DNA of 64,000 nucleotides from Viscum album (taxonomy: Eukaryota > Streptophyta > Magnoliopsida > Santalales > Viscaceae): positions 46,546,605-46,610,604 of the forward strand of contig OY728160.1 in NCBI GenBank assembly GCA_963277665.1. Reading direction: 5' to 3'. Of the stretch, positions 1 through 11,603 are shown in pieces. The position numbers and the translations under genes are program-made. Position 1 is the stretch's first letter, and every line of letters begins with the position of its first letter. The notes under the pieces are model-generated. The model was not told the DNA's origin and ran no database searches. It saw only the letters and a list, made by a program, of their open reading frames with translations.

Positions 1-1080
1 AGGAGCGGACCCTCCTGGAATCGAGTATATTGTGTGCGGGAACCCTAGAGCTGGCTGCGACTGCGACGACTACCGTGCTGGGATCCTCTGTGGGTTCGAC
101 GATGATGACGACTATACTTGGATCCTACATGGGTTCGGTAGTGATGATGACTGTACTTGGATCCTACGTGGGTTTGGCAGTGATAGTTACTGTACTAGGA
201 TTCTACGTGGGTTCGGTAGTGATGACTTCTGTACTTGGATCCTATGTGGGTTCGGCAGGGGAGATGATTCATAGGCTACATCTATCATCTCCACCCCTCT
301 TCGTGAGTAGTATACCTGTGTGAGTTGAGTCTTTATTTTCAGTCATTATCATCGATATTTTTGACTTGCTTTCCTGTGTGGATTGGGTTGTGCTTTCCTG
401 TGTGGACTGGGTTGTACTTGGGCTCATGAGTTGGAGCCGAAGTGGAATTGATGAGTTAGGTATATGTATGGGCATATACCTAACTAGAGTTGGTTGATAC
501 TTCGGGTTTGTATCTTTCCTTTTTTGTTTATACTTTGTGGATTATGGGAGACCTTCGGGGTCTCGAGGTCCCTACTGAGTATCATATACTCACCCCTACA
601 CGGGTTATGCCCACACTACGTTGTGTTGGTTGCAGACGACGGACAGTGTTGATCGTGGTTGAGGATCATGGAGCGGAATGATATTCAGAGGTGGACTATC
701 AGGCGGTACATACACGGAGTGTACGGACTGACTCGAGGAGCTTAGGAGACGATCTGTACCCACCCTTCAGGTGGGATTTTCAGAGGACGACTTGGTGGAA
801 GCTGCTTTACTTTTCAGTTGTTGTACTCTCTTTCTCAGTTGTACTGTACTTTCAGTTGGGTTTGTATTCTGGCCCATTTACTTTCCTGCACTTACTTTTG
901 TACTCAGTTTACTGAGTGTTTACTTTAGCTTGCATACTCTATTGTGTTTTTTTATTTATATAAAGGAAATGTCTTCCCTTTTATCGGGATTTACGCCTTA
1001 GGTGCTAGTCGCCAGCCCCTAGCCTATGGAAGGCGGGCTTGGGGTAGTCACGACACGGACCCTGAGGACGGGTCGTGACA
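1..1080. mobile_element. Terminal part of an LTR (element S0), cut by the window edge
   Basis: The segment is more GC-rich than its surroundings and ends in GGGTCGTGACA, a typical plant gypsy LTR terminus (the inverted form starts TGTCACGACCC). Immediately after it, from 1081, a minus-strand gypsy RNase H reading resumes, so 1080/1081 is an insertion edge. The bases ATGAT at 1081-1085 would be one copy of the target-site duplication; its partner lies outside the window. A TATATAAAGG string near 954-963 could be a plus-strand TATA box, but orientation is not settled. No primer-binding site or polypurine tract is visible, so solo LTR versus element end cannot be decided. Short open frames here are not convincing genes. 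Confidence 0.6.
75..270. repeat. 39-bp minisatellite, about five copies
   Basis: Five imperfect copies of a unit containing TACTTGGATCCTACGTGGG recur at 75, 115, 154, 193 and 232, a spacing of 39 bp (40 for the first). Because 39 is a multiple of three, two frames stay open and read as a 13-residue repeat. There is no sign of a real gene: the frame is short, overlapping frames are open for the same reason, and the array sits inside LTR sequence. Confidence 0.85.
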
Positions 1081-1470
1081 ATGATTCCCATGTTCATCCT
1101 CTTTAAATCCAAGAAGATCAGATCCTTTTCAATTCTCATCAATGATAGAATTATTGGGACCTTTATATTTAGAGAATCTTCCACCATATTTGCTTTACCA
1201 AGATGGTAGTGGATTGAGAATTCATAATCCTCGATGATCTATAACCATATTCACTAGAACATATTAAGCTCTTTCTATGTGAATATATATTTTAGGCTCT
1301 TATGATCAGTATATATCTAAAACTTCTCCCTATAGAGATAATGACGTTATATTTGCAATGAAAAGATCATAGATTCTAATTCCAGATCATGAGTGGGATA
1401 GTTTTTCTCATGAATTTTCAATTGGCTTGAGGTGTAGGTAATTTATTTGACATTTTTCATCAAAACACAT
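1081..1470 (-). pseudogene. Gypsy RNase H, C-terminal fragment (element A)
   Basis: Read on the minus strand the segment gives recognisable Ty3/gypsy RNase H motifs: HEKNYPTHDLELE, then YTDHKSLKYIFT, then YEFSIHYHLGKANMVEDSLN. RNase H degrades the RNA strand during reverse transcription. Several in-frame stops show it is dead. The N-terminal part of the same domain (SDASKKGLGCV) lies at about 4526-4570, so the domain was split by the LTR at 1471-4525. After the last motif the reading runs into the LTR end at 1080, so the integrase and 3' LTR of element A lie outside the window. Confidence 0.85.
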
Positions 1471-3745
1471 TGTAACGCCCTGACCTCTCTAAACCAGAGT
1501 CCGTGCATTAATAATTGCATTGACATGGTTAGAAGGAATGAAAATATTTAAGGGACGATCGGTTTAGTATTATTGAAGAAACTATATACATATATGTAAC
1601 TCAAAATTACATTGGAAAAGGTTACAAAATACGATACCTAACAAAAACTAAAGACTGCATCCACAAGAACTCAATAAATGATCTCCTATTCATCACCTAT
1701 TCAAAGTAAACAATGAAAGGGGTGAGCTCAAATACTCAGTAAGGGTTAAAAATGGTGGAATCATGAATCAATAATAATTGAATTGTAAACAATTTGAGAT
1801 AATCAATATGGCATGGTGAATAAATGAGAAACTCACACCATTAATAAACTGAGAATAAAACTACATCCATAGATTTTGTCATAGTGAAAACCTCATGGAT
1901 AGTAATAACTGATAATGAATAAAGATAATTCTTATTAATTGAAAATAATTTATCTGGCACATGATACCATAATACCATAAAAACGGTTTAGTTCTATGGG
2001 TAGAAACCTATCTGATTTTTGGAAACAAACTCAAAGGGTTTGTCGCAAAACTGATTATCTCATGAGACATACCGATGCATCGAGGATCTGTAGAGACCCC
2101 CCCCCCCCCCGCCTCTTCATCCAAATAATTATTTATACATATATTTAACACAATATCAATATGACTTTACATTATCCGTATAGAAAAATGATACGGATTC
2201 ATAAATAATTCCACAGTCAAAACAACATTCAAAATAAATACCGTATGTAAGATGGTATACGGATTAGACAATAATAATATCCATGATATGATAATATGGA
2301 AATTTAAATTGAATATAATTTCAATTTAAAATTTATCTCAAATTGGAAGTAAGTATACTACATAAGAAATAGTAGGTGCATAATACTAAGCAAGTCACAA
2401 CGAAGTGAAAAATGAAACAAAGCTCGTTGCCACGTTGTATTCAATTGAGTCGTATGACAAAAAGTTAATAACCACCAAAATAATACTATAATACCATGAA
2501 TATAAATAGAATCATTATAAAATATATCAAATGGCAGTACACCTATACCACATATAAGAAATAAGAATCAAACAATGCAAATCCCACCGAATTGAAAGTG
2601 AGATGAGAAAACCCCTTACAAACATTTCGGCATGGTATCAAGTGTTCTTGTGAGGGCTTAATGAGAGGTAAAGGGGTATCCCATTATTTATATTTCATAA
2701 AGGAAGTATGGGGGAGGTGAAAAAACATACCCCATAATTAGTAATTAAAAATAAAAGAGCACAATATAGGGTAGATTCTTGAACAAAAGTGAGAGAGAGG
2801 ATCCCTTACCTTATGCTTGAAGGTGTTCTTGATTGTTCTTAAAAACCTGAATAATCAAATTTAGATTCATTAATTAATAATTACATAACCTCATAAATAT
2901 GTAACTGATATGTTATGACCTTATTAGGTTCATTAGCATCCTTTTTTATGGTTTAAGTGATTCAATTTTATTGTTTTGGTAGCATTTTCTTCTTTGGTTT
3001 TCATGATACGTTTACTTGTATTCATGAATGGATATTTGTTTAAAATATGGTTAGACATCCATAATTGTTAATATAAATTATTAGTGAAATTAAAGAGATA
3101 TAAATTATCTTATAATGATTCTGGTTATATACCATGAGGAATACTCATTCGAGGAGTTAAAAATAAACGCTTGGATTTGGCTTGGCGGTTTTGTGCACAA
3201 TAAACTCATTTTGTATTATTATTCCATATTATGAATGTGTAAGGATTCCATAATGTTAATAAAGATAAAATAAATATATTATTACCTGGTTCAACCATTG
3301 AAAAGGTTTCATGACTAGTATTGAAGATATTAATGCAAATTGAAAACTCATCTTATTTGAGTGTGATAAATTAACACATCTCAAACAGTGTTTGCATTTA
3401 TTGTATAAAAGGAGGGGGGAAAGAGAGATTATGATGAAATATTCCACTAGAAAAATGAAAATACAATACATTTAACGTACTAGAATTATCATGGAATTTT
3501 TATGTGGTGATGTGGGAAGATGTTAACAAAATAATAATACTTGTAAAAGAATTTCAAAGAAAATAGAATAAAGGTTCACCTCTTGAGTACTCCTCTTTGA
3601 GAATCTCCTTAAGGCCTTTGTTTTTGGACTTTTTGTGAGACCAGAAGGTCTTGGAAGTGGATAGAGGGCTTGGGAAGAGTATTTGGTAGAATTTAGGCAA
3701 TGCTTGAAGCTTTATTGGTGTGGGAGGAAGAGGGGGTGAGGGGTG

Positions 3746-3755
3746 GTTTATATAG
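3746..3755 (-). promoter_or_regulatory. LTR TATA box of S1
   Basis: The minus strand reads CTATATAAAC. The same box occurs at the matching place in the related LTRs of element A (9173-9181, minus) and fragment D (49607-49616, plus), followed in each by a C/T-rich stretch. It is the expected core promoter of this LTR family. Confidence 0.6.
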
Positions 3756-4189
3756 TGGAGGGGAGAGGAGTTTTCTTAATATTATAAACATTAATTTATT
3801 ATTTCCTCTCAAGACAAGAAATAGTGAGTATTTCATGACCAAGAATAGTAATATATGCATGTGAGTTTGAGATTTGGGTGCTTACATCACTCATGATTCT
3901 AGGAATAGATAATTTAAATTATAATGTATTTATACAGTAAATTAATGTATTTTACTATTCACCAAAAATTCAACTATTTCAGAAAAATCCCAAAATTTCA
4001 CCCTGACCATTTTTTGACGTGTAGAATCCAAAAATGAAGTCCATTTTTCAAAAATATTTTTCAAAAACATTTTTCTAAATATGATTAATTAAATATTTAA
4101 TTAAATCATTATTTAATCGAAATATATAAACACTTAAAATATTCATCTTCATTTTTAAGGTGCCTAAATTCATTTATACTCTCAAGGGT

Positions 4190-4290
4190 ATGGATACCAT
4201 TCATAAGAGTCATATTACTATTCATAATGGTAAGTTTCTATTCATAAGGGCGGGTTACTATTCATAAGGGTAGGTTACTATTCACCAAAA
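4190..4290. repeat. Short tandem repeat around TTACTATTCATAAGGG
   Basis: Four to five imperfect copies of a roughly 23-bp unit (GGTTACTATTCATAAGGGTA and variants) lie head to tail within the solo LTR. No coding or regulatory role is apparent. Confidence 0.6.
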
Positions 4291-4525
4291 ATTAAGTTAA
4301 TTCTATCAGACTCTAAATATCATCTTGAACATAATTGTGTATGTCAGATTTTTAAAATTCAAATCACAGAGCTGGTAAATTTAAGTTTAATGGATAGGTT
4401 ATGGATATCTCCTATAAGTAACCATGTTTTATTCCATATAAGCTCAGTGATTCATGAAATATAGGATATCTAATGAGTACAGTGTATTTAAGAGAAATGT
4501 ATCATAAAATGTTTGGGGTGATACA

Positions 4526-5520
4526 CACATCCCAATCCCTTCTTTGAAGCATCACTAAAAATTATGAAAAGTTACCCACTTGTGGGTAGTTTTAGAACAG
4601 GGGAAGTAATAAGATTATTTTTCAACTCCATGGAGATTTATTCACATTCATCATTACAAGAAATTTTGACTCCCTTTCAAGTTATCTTGGTAATAGGGAT
4701 TGACAATCATGATAAATTTCTCAAGAATTGGTGATAATATTCAGTTAACCCAAGGAAGATACAGATATTTTTCACGGATGTTTTCCTCAGCCATCCTTCA
4801 ATTGCTTTTGTCTTTGAAGTATCCAAATATATCCCATTGTTTGTGATTATATTCTCCAAGAACAAGACTTTGTTTAACCAGAACTCACACTTTATGTACT
4901 TTTCATAGATCTTCTCCTTTCACAAGGTCTTTAGCATAGTGATCAGGTGCTCTTCATGGTCCTCCTTGGTTTTGAATTATATTAGAATATCATCTATAAA
5001 AACTACCACAAATTTGTTGAGGTAATATTTAAAGACTCTATTAATAAAGTACATGCGGATTGTTGGAGTATTAGTGATTCCAAATGGCATCACTATTAAC
5101 TCATAGTGCCCGTACCTTGTACGAAAATTGTTCTTGGGGATATCTTCCTTTTTCACCCTTACTTAATAATAACCTGATTTAAGATCCACATTGGAGAAGT
5201 ATTGTTCTCCATTTATCTGATTGAACAAGTCATCAATCCCAGTAAGAGGATACTTGTTCTTTATTTTGATCTTTTTGGGCTCATGATAATCGATGTAAAG
5301 GTGCAGTGGCTCATCCTTCTTCTTGAAAAAGAGGACTGGTGAACCCCATGGTGAAGCACTTGGGAATATAAACCTTTTATCCAAATTCTCTTATAGTTTT
5401 TTATTTAGCTCCTTAAGTTCCACAACATCCTTCCTATATGGAGTATTGGATATTGGAAATTCCCTAGGTATAATATCAATTGAAAACTCAACCTCTCAAC
5501 TATGAGGAAGACCAAGAAAT
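4526..5520 (-). pseudogene. Gypsy reverse transcriptase and start of RNase H (element A)
   Basis: Minus-strand reverse transcriptase of a Ty3/gypsy element, which copies the element RNA into DNA. The N-terminal part at 5163-5384 is open: [31 protein letters not shown] and the D-loop equivalent [12 protein letters not shown]. Further on, [13 protein letters not shown] is followed by the catalytic core VVVFIDDIL at about 4985-5006. The thumb region and the RNase H start (SDASKKGLGCV) run up to the insertion edge at 4526. Several stops and frame changes make it non-functional. Motif order and the SPWG and FIDD motifs fit plant chromovirus-type gypsy elements. Confidence 0.88.
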
Positions 5521-5699
5521 TCCTAGAGAAATACATCAGTGTATTCTCTCACAATAGGCATGTATTTTTTGAGGGTTCTTTCCTTATAATTAATCATTTG
5601 ATAAATATATGCTTGATCATGGGTCAGTAATATCCATGCTTGAGATGATTGTTCTAAATAAGATTCATCCTCCTAGTTTCACTTGTATATAATCTGGGA

Positions 5700-6060
5700 T
5701 CGATTCGCTAAACAGAGAGTGATTTCCTTCTTATGGTAATTTATGTTGGCTCTATATAGGGAAATCCAATCCATTCCCATAATTGCATTAAATTCCAATA
5801 AAGGTAGTATGACATGGTTCTTTAGGAATTTCATCTCAAAAACATTGATATGGTATGAGTTATATACTTTTGATATAATAATTTACCTATTTTCTATTTT
5901 CATCAAAATCTTTACTTCCATGCTTTGTGTTAGTGGTTGGATAGTTCTATAAACATTCTTAATATGAAGTAATGAATAGAGCCATAATCAAAAATTAAAT
6001 TCTCTATTATTTAATGAATAACTAGCATACATGTTGCCACTTTTTTTTTGGGATTCACCT
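5700..6060 (-). pseudogene. Gypsy aspartic protease remnant (element A)
   Basis: Upstream of the reverse transcriptase on the minus strand, the pieces FDYGSIHYFI (about 5965-6000) and FNAIMGMDWIS (about 5755-5790) resemble the active-site and C-terminal motifs of the gypsy protease, which matures the Gag-Pol polyprotein. The usual active-site DSG reads DYG here and the frame is broken, so it is inactive. Position between gag and RT supports the call. Confidence 0.65.
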
Positions 6061-6199
6061 TAGTGGTAGTGATGGAAAAAATCTCTCCCTTACTACCTTG
6101 GAGGTTGTTGGTTGTATCTGAAAATTCTTGGCTTAGGGAATTGGTTTGAAAATTTCTCTGGCTCCTTGTAGTTTAATTAATGTAAAATGATTTGATGTT

Positions 6200-7400
6200 T
6201 TACTTGAGTATTCCTTTCCTCTGTCACATTCGCAGGTTTCTCCTGCCAATAATTATTATCTTGGTATCCTTCCTTCCTGCACCTAAATCATTTCTTCATC
6301 CCCCTTAAGCAATTTCTAGGGTGCTTCTTTTTGCACCTTTTACAAGTGGGTTGCTAAAATTTCTTAGTAACATTAGATTTATACATTGGACCACCATAAT
6401 TAAACTCCACTTTCCACTAATTATCCCCATAATACCCTTGGTATTCTCCCATATATGATTCTACTTTGAGGTCACATCATAAAATTTCCATATAGCTATC
6501 AAAGTCAAGGATTGCAAGTGCTTTTTTTAGACTAGGTTTTATCCCACCAAAGAAGGGGTAAACCTTGAATTTGGGTGTAATGACAAAACCAAAGGTGTAT
6601 CATGCAAGTCTTTTGAAGTTTTACTTATAAACTTCAATAGATTCTTTGTCTTTTTTCTTGAATGTAAGGAAATCCCATTCCATTTTAAGATGGAGAGTGT
6701 GATGAAAATATTTATTGAAAAACATTTTCCATAATTTCTTCCACTACATTGTTTTGATCTCTTCCTTAGGATTCATATTCTTGATCAACTTCCACTACTG
6801 ATCAGATTATCCCTCTATATAATAAACATCCAGAAGAATCTTATCTTGTTTGAAACATTGAAGGATGGAGAATATATTCTTAATACAGTTAATCCATTTT
6901 TTTGATTAAGGGATCAGATGATCCATTGAAATAAGGATTACTTTATCTCATGAAGCTCTTTATTATGGTGTGTTCTCTATTTAGGGGGTTTAGACGCTCC
7001 TACTAATCAAGGTTTCTATTTAGAACAAGAGTCAGTTGAGATATTATCATTATGAAGTTTGTGATTTCTGCTCCTATCGGGTGTGGCATCTTATTGTGAT
7101 AGTCATTACAAAGCCATTCGCATTGGTTGTTAACCTGATTTCTCCTATTTTCAGCCATTTTATAGAATAAAAGGGAAACTGGGGATGTGTTTTTTAAACT
7201 ATTAAATACATAAATGGTAATCCAATGATAATAAAGGAATGACTTATAAATTACATTTTTTTCCTTTACATGTGAATTTCTAGGCTTCAATCTATGTTAT
7301 CCATGATCTATTTCCAAACATATATTATTATGGTAATTTTTTTGTTCACTTAATAATGGTTCTAATGAGATTTTTAATTTACTAAATAATATCACCCAGG
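6200..7400 (-). pseudogene. Gypsy gag remnant with zinc-knuckle region (element A)
   Basis: The minus-strand region between protease and primer site holds a decayed gag gene, whose product would package the element RNA. Near 6270-6350 it reads CKRCKKKHPRNCLRGMKK, then a further cysteine-bearing string RCRKEG. This matches the long variant of the chromovirus knuckle, in which a C..C...H..C block precedes the canonical one. The larger upstream part, including an open stretch at 7003-7290, has the position of gag but no motif I can name with confidence. Multiple stops. Confidence 0.65.
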
Positions 7401-7667
7401 AGTGTCAAACTAGGTGTGTAGTAAGGCCCTTTTTTGTGCACCAAATTACCCTGAGTTAGGCCTGAAACATCTTGTCAGAGTTGTTACTCCAAGGTACAGT
7501 TGTGACAGAACCACACCCACTTATAGTATCTAGAAATGGTTGTATTTTCTTGATAAACTAATTACTCTATAATAACAAAAATTTATGGATGTTTTCTTAT
7601 ACTTAGTATTATACCTAAGGCTTTTTTAGAGTTTTCTAATCTGAATCCCAAAAATAACTAAACTTTT

Positions 7668-7679
7668 CCTCTAATACCA
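7668..7679 (-). other. Primer-binding site, tRNA-iMet type (element A)
   Basis: The minus strand reads TGGTATTAGAGG, one or two changes from TGGTATCAGAGC, the complement of the initiator-Met tRNA 3' end. It lies 2 bp inside the LTR that starts at 7682, which fixes element A as minus-strand with its 5' LTR to the right. Confidence 0.8.
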
Positions 7680-7681
7680 CC

Positions 7682-10517
7682 TATAACAACCCTTCTCTTT
7701 ATTACACATTAATACTTGATTTATTATATAAAATTATACTTAATACAACTCAAAATATCAATAATTGTAGTGTATTTGGGAATTAGGTACATTTCATCAC
7801 AACTTATAACATGGGATACAAAATATTATTGAACACTTCCTTAACATGATCATAATATTCCAATGAACTTAAAATTGCATGGGATATCCTGGGGAAAAAC
7901 ATAACCAAGGGGTGAGCTATAAATACCAGTAAGGTAATAAAAAATTCATAACATGAAGAATATAATACATGTTAGACAATAGGCATATCAATGGATCATA
8001 AAATGAACATAAATAATAAATCATGATACAGCCTGATAATCACAACATGGGAAATGTGGTAACAACTAAAAAACTGAATTGTAAACTTAGGTCAAGACTA
8101 AATCTATCAATATTTCATGGTGGAAAAATTCCCATAAATGAATCAGGTAAAAACCTATCCCAATATGACGTATCAGGATACTAAAAATTACCCAATGCAT
8201 TAGAGCACTATTTGGACACACCCATCATAATCATTTTATTCTCAGGCTTAAGTGTGCCACATAGATCATACAACATGGATTCATTAATCATAAAAATTTA
8301 TTCTACAATAAAGGGATGTGTAATAAATACATTAATATCCCCAATAAATAATTATATGTGAATAAATTTGAATACCCTTGATATAAAAATTGATATGGTA
8401 TTCACTAGATAATTTTTTTAGCATGGAAAATCATGGTGAAATTTCTACAGGATAGCGATGTTACATAAAAACTCATAAAAATGGTAGATAAGAGAGAAAG
8501 GGGTCTCTAATAATTTTTAAATAAAAATGTTAAGTAAAATAGACATTTAAATACATTTCCAACCATTATTAAATGGAAATATAATGAATAAGTTCATAAA
8601 GAATCTTGAATAAAGAAAAGAAGGTGAGGGCCCCTTACAGAATTTTGGCATAGTCACGGGTGTACATAAGGGTTCATAGGTTACCTAAATGATAGTTAAA
8701 GGGGATATAATAATTTAAACATAAAATTTAAATTAATGGGGATATATTAGAACATATCCCAAAATAAGAAAATGGAAATTAAAATACATAACATAAAAGG
8801 AGTGTTTGAAAAAAGAGGAGAGTAGAAGATCCCTTACGGAATTTCATAATAATAATGGATTTAGGTAAGGGTCCAAATGGGAAATGATAAATGATACCTA
8901 ATTAAAATAACATAAAATGAAAAATAAGGTAATTATTATAAATGGTTTACAATATAACCATTTGTAATTACAAGAAATAATTTCAAAAAAGTTGCTTTAA
9001 TTTGAAATGAGGAGAGGAAGGTGAGGATCCCTTACTTGAGTGTGTGTATCCAAAGGCTTGGCAGGGGTTTCTTGAAAGATTTAGGAGCCATAGTGGGACT
9101 CTAGATAGTAGAGGTAAGAGTTTGGATGTTATAAAAGGAGTTTTAGTGGAGATAAATGGGAGATTGGGTGGGTTTATATAGTAAAAGTGGGATATTTCTT
9201 TATTATTTTGGTTTTGGATTCTACATAATAAAATATCAAAAACCAAAAAAAAATCTAAAGTTTTTTTCCCATAGTTTCTGAAAAAGGTAGTGGTTTTTAT
9301 TATTTTATAAGTACAAGGTACAAAATTATTAAAATATTATCCTTAGTCACATGGAAGTGAGCCACACACTTAAAGAAATTATTTTAAAATCTTAAAATAT
9401 ATTATAAGTCTTGGGGGATTCAAAATGGATTTAAAAAATAAATAAAATAAACTTAAAAACACATTATTTTAAAGGTAAAACATATATTTGGTCGTGTATC
9501 ACATTTATATTAATTATTACATCACATTTTGGTCATTATGATGTTATAAAATATAAAGTATATTTTTTCAATATTTAATTTTTACCCGAAAATTTGGTTG
9601 TCTCGGAAAATTATAAAAAAATCATCATTGGATAATTTGGATGTTCTAATTACAAAAATAATATTCATTTTATCTAAATAATTTTCTAAATATATGAATT
9701 TTTATTTTTAATATAATGACCGATATTTATTGAAAATGGTGGGTTTTTGACAATAACAGTTTTCGAACCCTAATAAAAATTACATTTGAAGTCATAAAAA
9801 TTATATGATCATTTATATTTGATAAATATTATTTAATATTAATAATACATTAAAATAATATTTAATTTAAAAAAACATTAATTCATAAATTCATTAATCG
9901 AATTTGAATATTAATCAAAATTTTAATTTGTACTTTATTTTATAAAAATCATTTAAAAAGTAATACTAACAGGATGAAAATATATTCATTACTCTATAAA
10001 AAATAATGTATGTACTCATATTGTTACAGTTTTGATACATATCCCTTTAATACACAAGCATACACCCTAAGAGTAAGGTGCATGATGGTGGGGCTTTCAT
10101 GGGGTCATTTGACGAACATGGTTTGGGTCGTGATCTCGATGATCTTGAACTTATCCCATAAAAGGTTTCACTCATGCTTAAGTTGTTGGATATAAACTTG
10201 GTCTTGGTCAAGGGAAAATCCCAAAAATTATATCTCCCTTAGAATCTCTGATAAATGGGCTTCATAGGGTACGATCCTACTGGTTATGGTCATCACTTCC
10301 TTTATCTATGTCAACTGGATTTTTTAAATCTCTATATTTATACTAGTCATATGATCACTATTAAACAACTATATTATCAATGTTAATGATACTTAATGGT
10401 CATTTAAATTAAATTGGATATAATAAAACAAAATAATTTCATGCATTTTCTATAACCATAATACATTTAATTAAATCAAAAATGGGAATTTTATTCATAA
10501 CAGTTCAGGTTGTTACA
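7682..10517 (-). mobile_element. 5' LTR of gypsy element A, 2836 bp
   Basis: It starts TATAACAACCC (original TG probably mutated to TA) next to the primer site and ends GGTTGTTACA at 10517. It is the inverted counterpart of the plus-strand LTR at 48283-50910: matching blocks include the segment around 10080-10280 versus 48540-48740, the ACATCATAATGG-type block near 9510-9550 versus 49230-49260, the TATA box, and the CTTACTGG..GCTCACCCC block. The sequence after 10517 is LTR sequence of element H, so element A inserted into H; the target duplication cannot be checked because the left end is outside the window. No gene is seen within it. Confidence 0.85.
9173..9181 (-). promoter_or_regulatory. 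LTR TATA box of element A
   Basis: Minus-strand CTATATAAA at the same relative place as in the related LTRs at 1471-4525 and 48283-50910. Confidence 0.55.
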
Positions 10518-11603
10518 ACCCAAGTGTGACTATGTCTTCTTCAAATAGTGTCATAGTGTCTCTGAATATATCAAATGAATACCAAATATGCATCATATCT
10601 CAATATTTATTCATTTACATAACACCCCTTCATATCATAGCTAAAAATTCATGGGTAGTAAGTATCGATAAGTAAGTCACATTAGTGATCATAATATCAT
10701 CTGATATCATAGTACTCAATATATTGGAAGTATATCCAGATAACCATATCATGTAAATGGAAAACACAACCCCATAATTTCAATTTTATAGTAGTAATAC
10801 CATCCTAGTGCTATGATATACAAGTAGGCATCACATTCCAACTACATTATCATAAGAGTATACAGTGTCCCTATCTATAGGTATAGTCATAAGAGAGGTA
10901 AATTCATATCTAGACTTTGGTGACATCATAAAAGTGGGAATAATTCCACCTAAGAAACCATTTTCATATGATCATCTCATCCTTTTTTTAGAATCATCAC
11001 ACCATGGGTAGTACATCCCACTTCCAAGGGTAATAGTCATCTTTATTGTTACTAAGGCCATGTAGGTATTAAATTCTATGTCCTGGTGAGCATTATATCC
11101 CATAATAATAGTCACAATGTCTGAGTCATATCATACTATATAATGGGAATAAAGTCCCTCACTATAAACAACATAATACAAATGTTTATTTCATCCCAAC
11201 CATAATTATAAACAACAATAAGGGAATATCATCCCATATACATACCCAAAATCACATTGAAACATAATAAATATTTTTTCATTATAACAAAATCATTTAA
11301 CTTTAAAGTTGGAATATCTTACAACTCATATTTAAATATAAACTTGGTCGGTTACCACATGATTATCCAATATTCATAATCATGGCCAAATATTAACCTA
11401 TCATGTTCTATCAAGTTTTAGGGGGAAAGTAAAACACACCCTAAATTCTATACAAAGGTGTAAAGAGGTCTCTTGGACAACTTGATAGTCCCTCAAGGTT
11501 TAATGATCATACTGACCTCTCAAAATTTCACACCTATATTATGTTCGAGGAGGATTAAGGAACCTATTCAAGTTCTTATTCGTTAAAAAAAATATTAGGT
11601 AAT
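10518..11603 (-). mobile_element. 3' LTR of element H, left part
   Basis: AT-rich, non-coding. It matches sequence in the 5' LTR of H: 10520-10750 corresponds to 40640-40890, and 10750-11240 to 51840-52312, showing that these pieces are two copies of one LTR. It is cut on the left by element A and on the right by copia element Cop1, whose duplication GTAAT (11599-11603) is repeated at 19950-19954. Orientation minus is taken from the pol genes and primer site of H. The last 360 bp has no copy elsewhere in the window. Confidence 0.75.

Larger units (their letters stand above)
1471..4525 (-). mobile_element. Solo LTR S1 (gypsy type), 3055 bp, inside RNase H of element A
   Basis: On the plus strand it starts TGTAACGCCCTGAC and ends GGGGTGATACA, so both ends carry TG..CA. 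It is flanked by the perfect 5-bp duplication CACAT at 1466-1470 and 4526-4530. Joining the flanks restores the RNase H reading across the site. No primer site, polypurine tract or pol motif is seen inside, so a solo LTR left by LTR-LTR recombination is the simplest reading. Orientation is minus: the TATA box (3746-3755) and the GTGAGCTCAAATACTCAGTAAGG segment at 1720-1743 match the arrangement in the minus-strand LTR at 7682-10517. A run of 14 C residues lies at 2097-2110. Confidence 0.88.

Noticed and set aside
30..323. Overlapping small ORFs over the 39-bp minisatellite
   Set aside because: Open in two frames only because the unit is a multiple of three; located inside LTR sequence.
4526..4546. 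A polypurine tract next to the LTR end at 4525
   Set aside because: The purine run on the minus strand encodes the SDASKKGLG motif of RNase H, so it is coding sequence at an insertion edge.
1471..7681. 1471-4525 as the 3' LTR partner of 7682-10517
   Set aside because: The two are only distantly alike, and 1471-4525 has its own CACAT duplication and splits the RNase H of element A, so it is a separate insertion.
8983..9246. 87-codon minus-strand ORF with a start
   Set aside because: Falls over the TATA box and leader part of the element A LTR; no motif.
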